Source: Oscillospiraceae bacterium
Lineage (GTDB): Bacteria > Bacillota > Clostridia > Oscillospirales > Acutalibacteraceae
Assembly (NCBI GenBank): GCA_031270785.1
Contig: JAISWM010000040.1
Location: 1 to 10,182, forward strand
Length of the DNA: 10,182 nucleotides
Reading direction: 5' to 3'
The notes under the pieces: generated by a model
Database searches by the model: none
What the model saw: the letters and a program-made list of their open reading frames with translations, nothing else
Told to the model about the DNA's origin: nothing
Shown: one piece after another, positions 1 through 6,011 of the stretch
Numbering within the stretch: the stretch's first letter is position 1
Layout of the letters: each line of letters begins with the position of its first letter
Made by a program: the position numbers and the translations under genes

Positions 1-225
1 TACGTTCGCACTTGAAATCTGTACAACTAAAGCCTGATAAGATTTGCGGATTCTTCGGCTCGAAAACTACTGCTTATGCCGCATAGTTATGCGCAAGGTT
101 TAATCGGGGGATCAATATAATGCCCTGTAGGTTTCCACTTTGACCACCGCCTTTTCAAATTTTTTTGCAAATTTCGTAAATTTTTGCTAAAATTGCTTCA
201 GATTCTTTTTTGTTGTTGTCAAATT
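1..225. other. Intergenic stretch without a supported gene
   Basis: No ORF with a start and ribosome binding site stands out here on either strand. The block around 45-120 is more GC-balanced than its surroundings and contains a near-palindrome, CGCATAGTTATGCG, at 80-93. I compared it by eye with tmRNA, SRP RNA, RNase P and 6S hallmarks and found no convincing match. A 35-codon minus-strand frame (262 to 155, GTG start) overlaps the first repeat unit. Its C-terminal half has a charged, coding-like composition, but it is too short to support. This could be the end of a feature that lies mostly outside the window. Confidence 0.35.
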
Positions 226-615
226 GGCCATGTTTCAAAATAATTGAAACTTCTTCTTTCACCCCCCCGCCATAGGCGTGAGGGAAAGATATTATCAACT
301 AATTTGGGTTACAGCCCGCGAGTCGGCCATGCCTCAAAATAGTTGAAACTTCTTTTTGCGCCCCCCGCCATAGGCAAGAGGGAAAGATATTATCAACTAA
401 TTTGGGTTACAGCCCGCGAGTCGGCCATGCCTCAAAATAATTGAAACTTCTTCTTTCCCCCCCGCCATAGGCGGGAGGGAAAGATATTATCAACTAATTT
501 GGGTTACAGCCCGCAAGTCGGCCACGCCTCAAAATAATTGAAACTTATTTTTTCACCCCGCCGTGAGCAGGAAGAAAAGATATTATCAACTAATTTGGGT
601 CACCATCCGCGAGTC
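226..615 (+). repeat. Tandem array of four family A palindromic elements
   Basis: Four head-to-tail units start at 226, 325, 423 and 520, with lengths of 99, 98, 97 and 96 bp. Each begins GGCCATG or similar (GGCCACG in the fourth), continues with an arm like TCAAAATAGTTGAAACTTC, then a C-rich core with CCATAGGC-type centre and a G-rich return, then GATATTATCAACTAATTTGG. The two outer arms are complementary at about 12 of 14 positions, so each unit can fold into a long hairpin. Units are separated by a nearly constant CCGCGAGTC (CCGCAAGTC once). The same element occurs singly at 4617, 7283, 7812, 7919 and 9545. It lies directly upstream of the antiporter gene. No coding capacity was seen. Confidence 0.9.
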
Positions 616-703
616 GGCGGGAAAAATAGCGGATACAAACTGATATTTATAACTAAAATTAATATTAATATTAATTTAATTTGATTGAGGAGTTGCAATT
701 TTT

Positions 704-2263
704 ATGGAAACGGTTGACTTTGGAATATTATCGATGATTCCGCCTGTTTTGACAATAATTTTAGCGTTATCGACAAGAGAGGTTATATCTTCGCTATTTG
801 TAGGAATACTTTCCGGCGCGGCTATATATGCTGTGCGCGTAAATGCAGGCTTTTTAGGTATATTTAAAATAATATTCAATCTTATGGCGCACGCTCTGGA
901 AAAGAATATGTTAATAATAATTTTTATATCCATACTCGGCGCGCTGATATATGTAATTACGATGTCCGGCGGGACGCACGCTTACGGCAAGTGGGCGGCA
1001 AATAAAATAAAATCAAGAAGAAATGTGCAGCTTGCCACTGCGTTTTTAGGGTTTGTTATGTCTATAGATGACTATTTTGATTGTTTAGCCGTCGGAACCG
1101 TTATGAAGCCAATTAGTGATAAGCACAAAATCTCGAGAGCTAAATTTGCTTACATAATTGATTCAATGGCAGCGCCGGTTTGCGTCATAGCGCCCATGTC
1201 AAGCTGGGCGGCGTCGATTTCTTCGTGCATGGATTCCGCGGGGCTTAACGGTATGGTAACTTTTATAAAGACTATACCTTACAATTTTTACGCTATACTG
1301 ACTATCATATTAGTCGTGATATTAGCCTGTACTAAACTTGATTTCGGCGCGATGGCAAAATTTGAAAAAAACGCTATTGAAACGGGTGACATCTTTACAA
1401 CGGAATTCAGACCCGAAAATGAAGAACTAAGCAAAACGGAAGTATCAAAAAACGGAAAAATTATAGACCTTATTTTGCCAATCAGCATACTTATGGCAAC
1501 GTCAATTTTCATGATGGCGGAAACCGGAGGGTTTTTTGAAGGTGTTCCGCTTATGCAGGCACTCGGAAAAGGAAATTCGGGGTTGTCGATTACCATCGGC
1601 GCTTTGTTTGCCTTAGTCATTTCTTTTATAATGTTTATACCAAGAAAACTTATGTCTTTTAAAAAATTTATGGGTGGAGTATCAAAAGGTGTAGAATCAA
1701 TGGTTGTACCGTTTGTTATACTTGCTCTTGCCTGGACAATGAGTGACACGTGCCAAGAACTTTTAAATACGGGAAATTATATTGGAGATTTAGTTGAAGC
1801 CTCAAATATACCTTTTAAGTTTATGCCGGCAATAATATTTGCGGCTTCTGGATTTTTGTCTTTATCAATGGGAACATCTTGGGGGACTTTTAGTATATTA
1901 ATCCCGATAGTCACCATGATATGCCAAAAGACGGCTCCGGACATGACCGTTATTGCATTATCCGCAACGCTTGCCGGAGCCGTATTTGGCGACCACTGCT
2001 CACCTATATCCGACACTATGATTTTATCAGCTGCCGGCGCGGGGTGCAACCATATAGATCATGTTACAACGCAAATTCCGTATTCCGTACTCATAGCGGT
2101 TATTTCTTTTGCGGGGTATATTACACTTGGAGTTACGGGAAGTTTTATTATTTCGTTTGGGGCGGCAGTGCTGGGGCTGATAGGATGTTTAGGATTTTTA
2201 AAATATGTGAAAATAAAAGGAAAAGATTTATCCAATCTGTTTAATAAAAGCAAAAAAAATTAG
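704..2263 (+). CDS. NhaC-family Na+/H+ antiporter
   Basis: A 519-residue polytopic inner-membrane protein that should exchange cytoplasmic Na+ (or an organic solute) for H+. Hydrophobic segments fill most of the length, with a hydrophilic loop around residues 212-252. Motifs typical of the NhaC family are visible: SIDDYFDCLAVG (120-131), an alanine/serine-rich segment APMSSWAAS (163-171), SMGTSWGTF (388-396) and GDHCSPISDT (429-438), whose acidic, histidine and serine residues suit cation binding. The length fits the family. The ATG at 704 is supported by GAGGAG at 687-692, 11 bases upstream. The leader is very AT-rich, with no clear -35 box. The gene stands alone, preceded by the family A array and followed by a family C palindrome. 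Substrate is not settled by sequence: relatives include malate/lactate and amino-acid antiporters. Confidence 0.88.
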   Translation: METVDFGILSMIPPVLTIILALSTREVISSLFVGILSGAAIYAVRVNAGFLGIFKIIFNLMAHALEKNMLIIIFISILGALIYVITMSGGTHAYGKWAANKIKSRRNVQLATAFLGFVMSIDDYFDCLAVGTVMKPISDKHKISRAKFAYIIDSMAAPVCVIAPMSSWAASISSCMDSAGLNGMVTFIKTIPYNFYAILTIILVVILACTKLDFGAMAKFEKNAIETGDIFTTEFRPENEELSKTEVSKNGKIIDLILPISILMATSIFMMAETGGFFEGVPLMQALGKGNSGLSITIGALFALVISFIMFIPRKLMSFKKFMGGVSKGVESMVVPFVILALAWTMSDTCQELLNTGNYIGDLVEASNIPFKFMPAIIFAASGFLSLSMGTSWGTFSILIPIVTMICQKTAPDMTVIALSATLAGAVFGDHCSPISDTMILSAAGAGCNHIDHVTTQIPYSVLIAVISFAGYITLGVTGSFIISFGAAVLGLIGCLGFLKYVKIKGKDLSNLFNKSKKN

Positions 2264-2277
2264 AAATCGAGCAATGT

Positions 2278-2381
2278 TATAGTAAAAATTATTTAAAAGC
2301 ATAGTGTTATTTACGTTTTCCCCCCGCCTTCTGGCGGGGAAAAGAGCAAAAATGTTACTATTTTAAAAGATTTTTACTATA
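2278..2381. mobile_element. Family C palindromic element (104 bp)
   Basis: The element is bounded by TATAGTAAAAAT at 2278-2289 and its exact inverse ATTTTTACTATA at 2370-2381. The whole unit is one imperfect palindrome centred on a C-rich/G-rich hairpin with loop TTCT at 2329-2332. It fills the gap between the convergent antiporter and GTPase genes and directly abuts the GTPase stop codon (2382-2384). TATA-type ends suggest insertion at TA, as for IS630/mariner-derived miniature elements (inference). The hairpin could also act as a transcription barrier, but no U-tract follows the stem on either strand, so it is not a canonical terminator. Confidence 0.75.
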
Positions 2382-3212
2382 TCAAGCAAGTTTTGGTTGT
2401 GGCCGATTTGCAGGAAGCCGACTTTTGGCCAAGTGCACTACGGTTGCTATTAAACCCACCGCTGCTGTTATTCCTGTTACTATTCCTGCTACTAACAGTG
2501 GGGTTAAAGTCTTTGTGGTTGCCGTAGTTTCGGCTGTTCCATCCCCATATGGTGCATCATACCCCCATGGTGTATCATGCCCCAATGGTGTATCTGGTGC
2601 ATCCCCCAATAGTGCATCTTCAATTGGTACACCTGTAGCTACAACAACTTCGGTTGCTGTATTTTTCAACAATTTTTCGAGTCCGTCCATTCCATCGTCT
2701 GTTTTAGCACTTACGGAGCAAAATTCCATATGGCGTTCTTCCGCTTTTTTCTCAATGAGTGCCAAATTATCGTTCGTATCTTCATCTTTTTTAGTTGCCA
2801 CTAAAATAAGCTTTACGCCTTTAGGGCAGTGGGCATTTGCAAATTCCCCCCAACTATCAATTTTTTCTGTAATAGTCTTTATAGGAGCAGTACTATCAAC
2901 GCAAATGACCGCTATGTCACTCTGCTTACAATAACTCGGGATTATAGAGCGATACTTTTTTTGACCACCAGTATCCCAAAATTGAAGCTTATTATTACCG
3001 TATTTTTTACACATCATATACTTCACTCCTATGGTAGAAGAAATGCCCTCATCAAATTTCCGCTTTACTAATGTATTAAGCACTGATGTTTTTCCCACTC
3101 CTGAATCTCCCAAACATATCGCTTTGACTATATAATCCGCAGAAACATTAATTAAATTTGAAAACACAAAAGTAAGCGCGCAAATTAGTGCAATAAATTT
3201 TTTAAAATTCAT
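2382..3212 (-). CDS. Secreted Rab/Ras-like small GTPase with C-terminal membrane segment
   Basis: This 276-residue protein has three parts. Residues 1-25 are a Sec signal peptide with a lysine-containing start, a hydrophobic core and a VSA cleavage motif. Residues 27-190 are a Ras-superfamily G domain: P-loop GDSGVGKT (35-42), switch I ISSTIGVKY (57-65), WDTGGQ (79-84) and a G5-like SAK (168-170). The usual NKxD specificity motif reads TKKD (140-143), an odd substitution. A linker with D(T/A)PxG repeats (205-225) leads to a hydrophobic segment (about 237-261) and a basic tail. Eukaryotic Rab proteins are membrane-tethered by prenylation, so the hydrophobic tail could replace that (inference). 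AAGGAG precedes the ATG, and a consensus promoter lies upstream. The signal peptide and promoter are shared with the kinase gene upstream. It is probably a host-directed effector; delivery route and activity are unproven. Confidence 0.85.
   Translation of the reverse strand: MNFKKFIALICALTFVFSNLINVSADYIVKAICLGDSGVGKTSVLNTLVKRKFDEGISSTIGVKYMMCKKYGNNKLQFWDTGGQKKYRSIIPSYCKQSDIAVICVDSTAPIKTITEKIDSWGEFANAHCPKGVKLILVATKKDEDTNDNLALIEKKAEERHMEFCSVSAKTDDGMDGLEKLLKNTATEVVVATGVPIEDALLGDAPDTPLGHDTPWGYDAPYGDGTAETTATTKTLTPLLVAGIVTGITAAVGLIATVVHLAKSRLPANRPQPKLA
2543..2618 (-). repeat. 18-bp coding repeats in the GTPase linker
   Basis: About three and a half imperfect 18-bp units (start points near 2543, 2561, 2579 and 2597-2603) read CCCCCATGGTGTATCAT-like on the plus strand. 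On the coding strand they encode hexapeptides of the form xD(T/A)PxG, such as HDTPWG and YDAPYG, between the G domain and the membrane segment. The repeat is in frame, so copy number could change linker length without breaking the protein. Confidence 0.7.
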
Positions 3213-3362
3213 AATGTTGGTACTCCTTCATTTTTAATTTGTTGTAACTTAATTCTAACATGTTTTTTGCGCCTTGTCAAGTGAATAGGCAAATTTTTAA
3301 AAAACATTTTTGCGTTATAGTTATTTTTTTTAAAAAAGTTTTTACTATATCAGCCAACTTAG
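3139..3362 (-). repeat. Promoter/signal-peptide cassette, copy 1
   Basis: Near-identical direct repeat of 4298-4528, covering the signal-peptide codons, ribosome binding site, AT-rich leader, promoter and upstream sequence. It ends (minus-strand 5' side) with CTAAGTTGGCTGATATAG. The offset between copies is 1159 at the coding end and 1166 at the distal end, so only about 7 bases of indel separate them. At the distal end lies a 34-bp AT-rich palindrome (3316-3349) with TATAGT/ACTATA ends, following a TGA that looks like the remnant of another gene's stop. Confidence 0.85.
3252..3280 (-). promoter_or_regulatory. Sigma-70-type promoter of the GTPase gene
   Basis: On the minus strand TTGACA (3280-3275) is followed, after exactly 17 bases, by TAGAAT (3257-3252). 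The ribosome binding site GAAGGAGT lies at 3229-3222, 9 bases before the ATG. It matches the promoter of the kinase gene almost base for base. Confidence 0.8.
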
Positions 3363-3378
3363 CCTACGTTTAAACTTT

Positions 3379-4371
3379 TTAAGTTAAATCACTATTAAGT
3401 GGTTTTTTTAAAAACTGATGACTTAAAGCCGCCCACGCAGTTGGGCGTTGTGAGGGATCTGGATTTGTGCACCATTGTATGAAATCCACAAGATCTCCTT
3501 CCGGTGCACCGAGGAATGTAGTGTTGAAATTCTGCAGTTCTAATATAGTTTTTGGCAAGTTTTCGGGACTTGCAGCATCTAAGTTTCCTTTTCTAACAAG
3601 GTACATCTGACAAATTGTGGCACCAAGAGAGTAAGTGTCAGTTCTAAATATTTGTTCAGCTACTAAAGGCTTTTTTCGTTGAAACAATTCAGGAGCCGCA
3701 TAAGCGGGAGATCCTTTTCTAGCTTCTGGGCAAAACTTGCCTGAAAAACCAAAATCTGTTAAGGAATAACTCACGGATCTATCAGTATTAGTTTTTATAA
3801 GTATGTTCTCGGGTTTTATGTCGCGATGAACTATTCCCATCAAGTGCATCACCAAAAGTGCCTTTAACACTGCTTTGATTATCTTCCTAAATATCTGATA
3901 CGGAATTGTTCCGTCTCTAACTTCAATAATTGATTTCCAACCATCTGTATCTGCTAGCGGAGTTTCTATCGCATAATGCACGTCACCTGCTGCTGAAAAA
4001 GTTTCAACAGTAGGAGCATTAAGATATTTATAATAGTACTTAGCATATTTGGTACGTATTAAACTTGATTCAGGTAGAGGTTTTATCGCTTCTACTGCTT
4101 GGGCACCACTAACTTCGTTAAATTTTCGGATTGGGTTATCAATATTATACGTAATTTTAACGGCAACAAGTTGATCATCGGATTTTCTACACTTAAAGAC
4201 TAAACTAGAAGAACCACTCCCAAGGAGCTGCACAACTGTGTATCCGCACTTTTTTAAAAGTCGTTTTGCTTTATCAATATCATATTTTGTTGGGTCGGCA
4301 GAAACATTAATTAAATTTGAAAACACAAAAGAAAACGTGCAAATCAGTGCTATAAATTTTTTAAAATTCAT
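3379..4371 (-). CDS. Secreted Hanks-type Ser/Thr protein kinase
   Basis: A 330-residue protein: signal peptide 1-25 ending VSA, nearly identical to that of the neighbouring GTPase, then a full eukaryotic-like kinase domain (about 44-320). Visible catalytic elements are the glycine loop LGSGSSSLVF (50-59), the ATP lysine in VAVK (K72), VHRDIKPEN (181-189, catalytic D184), DFG (206-208), APE (226-228), the F-helix aspartate D245 and the late arginine in QRPTA (R309). Nothing essential seems missing, so it should phosphorylate proteins. Usual bacterial PknB-type kinases have a cytoplasmic kinase and a transmembrane anchor; here there is a signal peptide and no second hydrophobic segment, so the enzyme is probably exported. 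The GTPase gene follows 166 bases downstream with its own promoter. A role as an effector on a eukaryotic host is inference. Confidence 0.87.
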   Translation of the reverse strand: MNFKKFIALICTFSFVFSNLINVSADPTKYDIDKAKRLLKKCGYTVVQLLGSGSSSLVFKCRKSDDQLVAVKITYNIDNPIRKFNEVSGAQAVEAIKPLPESSLIRTKYAKYYYKYLNAPTVETFSAAGDVHYAIETPLADTDGWKSIIEVRDGTIPYQIFRKIIKAVLKALLVMHLMGIVHRDIKPENILIKTNTDRSVSYSLTDFGFSGKFCPEARKGSPAYAAPELFQRKKPLVAEQIFRTDTYSLGATICQMYLVRKGNLDAASPENLPKTILELQNFNTTFLGAPEGDLVDFIQWCTNPDPSQRPTAWAALSHQFLKKPLNSDLT

Positions 4372-4528
4372 AATAGTAGCACTCTTTCAATTTTTAAATT
4401 AAATTTATTATAGCTTAATTTTAATATACTTTTTGCGCCTTGTCAAGCAAAAAAGCAAATTTTTAAAAAACATTTTTGCGTTATAGTTATTTTTTTAAAA
4501 AAAGTTTTTACTATATCAGCCAACTTAG
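4298..4528 (-). repeat. Promoter/signal-peptide cassette, copy 2
   Basis: Second copy of the block at 3139-3362, here feeding the kinase gene. The same order is seen: GCTGATATAGTAAAAACTTT at the distal end, a 34-bp palindrome at 4482-4515, promoter, leader, ribosome binding site and signal-peptide codons. Because the two copies are in direct orientation and flank the kinase body, recombination between them would delete or duplicate the kinase while keeping an intact cassette in front of the GTPase. Confidence 0.85.
4418..4446 (-). promoter_or_regulatory. Sigma-70-type promoter of the kinase gene
   Basis: On the minus strand TTGACA (4446-4441), a 17-base spacer and TAAAAT (4423-4418). The spacer shares AGGCGCAAAAA with the GTPase promoter. 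The ribosome binding site is weaker (GAAAGAG) than that of the GTPase gene, suggesting lower translation from an equally strong promoter. Confidence 0.78.
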
Positions 4529-4616
4529 TCCGCAACCAAATGTTCTTTGCTTTAGTATTGCCCTTTTTAAATCAAAAAATATGTTTTTTGAAAGGTAATT
4601 TGAACACTCAATTTTT

Positions 4617-4704
4617 GGTGATGGTCCAAATTAGTTAATAATACCCTCCCCCCCTCGCCTATGGAGGGCGAAAGAAGGGATTTCAATTATTTTGAGACAT
4701 GGCC
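4617..4704 (-). mobile_element. Family A palindromic element, single copy
   Basis: Reads GGTGATGGTCCAAATTAGTT at the left, a C-rich/G-rich core, and TTTCAATTATTTTGAGACAT then GGCC at the right, i.e. inverted relative to the 226-615 array. AATTTTT occurs on both sides (4610-4616 and 4706-4712), a plausible decayed target duplication. It sits 19 bases before the ribosome binding site of the BppU-like gene and so is probably in its transcribed leader. The preceding bases, 4529-4616, contain nothing I recognise. Confidence 0.75.
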
Positions 4705-4739
4705 AAATTTTTAAACTTAGTTAAAGGGAGAGACAATTA

Positions 4740-5792
4740 ATGATAACTAAAAAAATAAAACTTAAAACATGGGAAACTAACTACGCAGTACTATATGCAA
4801 ACCAAGGCGAAATCAATTCAAGGTTCATAGAAATAACATTTGACACGCAAAATCAAAATTTAGACTTAACAAACAAAACCGTTACAATATACGCTGCGAA
4901 ACCGGATGGAAATTTAATATATAACAATTGTGCAATCTCTGATGCTTCATCTGAAACAATAGTAGTGGAACTGACATCACAAATGTCCGAAATTCCGGGA
5001 GCGGTAATTTGTGAGCTGCATATTTTTGATGAAAACGGATGCCTATTAAAAATAAAAGGGTTGCAAATAATGATCATTTCCTGCGATGATTTTTCATCAG
5101 CTATTCAAAGTACCTCTGAATACAATACATTAATAAACTGTATAAATGAGGTAGAAGATTTAATAAACCAATATTCAGATGAAAATATTTTGCAAAAAAT
5201 CTCTTCATTAGCCGGCACCGGAAGTGGCCTAAATGCAGATATGATAGACGGTAAACACAGTGATGATTTTGCTACTGCGGCTCAAGGTTTAAAAGCGGAT
5301 ATGTCTATACAGCAAATAAAAGTAAACGGCGAAACAATCCCACCGTCTGATAGCAATAGTGATATTAACGTTGTAGAAATATCTTCATCTCAACTAAGTG
5401 TTCCGGCAATAACTTCAGGGACTTGGACACCGGTACTGCAATCACTGAGCGGCACACACCCAACGTATACTACAGAATATTGCCATACATCGTGGTACAG
5501 AATAGAAAACTTAGTTTTTATACATTTTCACATGAAATGTAATATCACCAATGCCGGGACTGACTACGCTTGCGTTAATGGATTACCATTTACCGCAAAA
5601 AACGGATTAGACGGTCAAGCGCTTTGCACAAGGGAAAGTTGTGGAGCAATAACCACCACCCAAGGGACCACAGGTATAATTGAAGATAACACCACAAAGC
5701 TGAGAATAGCAAATATATCCGGAGACACTAAGCAGCAGTGGGGAACAGGCGCAGTATGGCTGGGATATACAGGCTGTTATATAAAAGAATGA
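4740..5792 (+). CDS. BppU-like baseplate / tail-fibre-type receptor-binding protein
   Basis: A 350-residue protein. Residues 1-125 resemble the N-terminal domain of phage baseplate upper protein BppU: start with TKKIKLKTW, then a beta-rich domain whose FIEITFDTQNQNLDLTNKTV and KPDGNLIYN segments are typical. A helical stretch (about 118-150) follows, then ADMIDGKHSDDFA (169-181), a motif common in phage tail fibres, and a beta-rich C-terminus from GTWTPVL (about 223-229) onward resembling tail-tip receptor-binding domains. BppU anchors receptor-binding proteins in phages of Gram-positive bacteria. AAGGGAG (4724-4730) lies 9 bases before the ATG. No signal peptide is visible. No other phage gene lies in the window, so this is an orphan: a prophage remnant, a domesticated adhesin, or part of a tailocin or injection system encoded elsewhere. 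Confidence 0.75.
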   Translation: MITKKIKLKTWETNYAVLYANQGEINSRFIEITFDTQNQNLDLTNKTVTIYAAKPDGNLIYNNCAISDASSETIVVELTSQMSEIPGAVICELHIFDENGCLLKIKGLQIMIISCDDFSSAIQSTSEYNTLINCINEVEDLINQYSDENILQKISSLAGTGSGLNADMIDGKHSDDFATAAQGLKADMSIQQIKVNGETIPPSDSNSDINVVEISSSQLSVPAITSGTWTPVLQSLSGTHPTYTTEYCHTSWYRIENLVFIHFHMKCNITNAGTDYACVNGLPFTAKNGLDGQALCTRESCGAITTTQGTTGIIEDNTTKLRIANISGDTKQQWGTGAVWLGYTGCYIKE

Positions 5793-5816
5793 TATAGCTG
5801 TTTTTTTGAAAAACGC
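5793..5816. mobile_element. Solo end of a family B element
   Basis: TATAGCTGTTTTTTTGAAAA begins on the base after the BppU-like stop codon. It matches, at about 21 of 24 positions, the inverted right end of the complete family B copy at 7423-7540. No partner end is seen nearby, so it is probably a truncated copy. Confidence 0.45.
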
Positions 5817-5826
5817 CATATGAGTA

Positions 5827-5860
5827 AATAATCGCCTCACGTATCGGTGGGGCGATTATT
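5827..5860 (+). terminator. Probable terminator of the BppU-like gene
   Basis: A 14-bp stem AATAATCGCCTCAC / GTGGGGCGATTATT with loop GTATCG and one G-T wobble, 34 bases after the stop codon. A run of T (TTTTTT) comes only about 14 bases later, so it is not a textbook intrinsic terminator, but the stem is strong. Confidence 0.5.
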
Positions 5861-5891
5861 GCTGAAATTTAGACTTTTTTCAAATATATCA

Positions 5892-5962
5892 GTTATATTT
5901 ACGTTTTTTCCCCCGCCTTCGGCGGGGGAAAAAGATATTATCAACTAATTTGACCCACAACC
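5892..5962. mobile_element. Hybrid palindromic element (C-like left, A-like right)
   Basis: The left side, GTTATATTTACGTTTTTT, matches the inner arm of family C (compare 2305-2319). The right side, GATATTATCAACTAATTTGA followed by CCCACAACC, is the right half of family A. The two join at a perfect CCCCCGCC TTC GGCGGGGG hairpin. It may have arisen by recombination between elements sharing that core. No T-run follows the stem on either strand. Confidence 0.6.
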
Positions 5963-5970
5963 AATTTTCC

Positions 5971-5999
5971 GATGAGCCTAAAGGCCTTTCTTGCTCATC
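5971..5999 (-). terminator. Hairpin after pgk, weak terminator candidate
   Basis: GATGAGC and GCTCATC form a 7-bp stem enclosing the self-complementary AAAGGCCTTT. It lies 12 bases beyond the pgk stop codon. There is no U-tract after the stem on the minus strand, so termination here is uncertain. Confidence 0.35.
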
Positions 6000-6011
6000 A
6001 AAATAAATTTC

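Noticed and set aside
40..130. tmRNA-like tag (an ENY...AYAA-like reading)
   Set aside because: The reading needs a one-base shift, and no tRNA-like ends, resume-codon context or CCA end are present.
226..615. CRISPR array
   Set aside because: The repeated part is the ~88-bp palindromic unit and the spacers are a constant 9-mer. There are no unique spacers, and no cas genes lie nearby.
2425..2934. 169-residue plus-strand frame
   Set aside because: It is antisense to the GTPase gene, whose G-domain motifs show the coding strand; serine/valine/threonine-rich low-complexity composition.
5905..5935. GC-rich hairpin as an intrinsic terminator
   Set aside because: The T-run precedes and the A-run follows the stem on both strands, so no U-tract follows it; the stem belongs to a mobile-element core.
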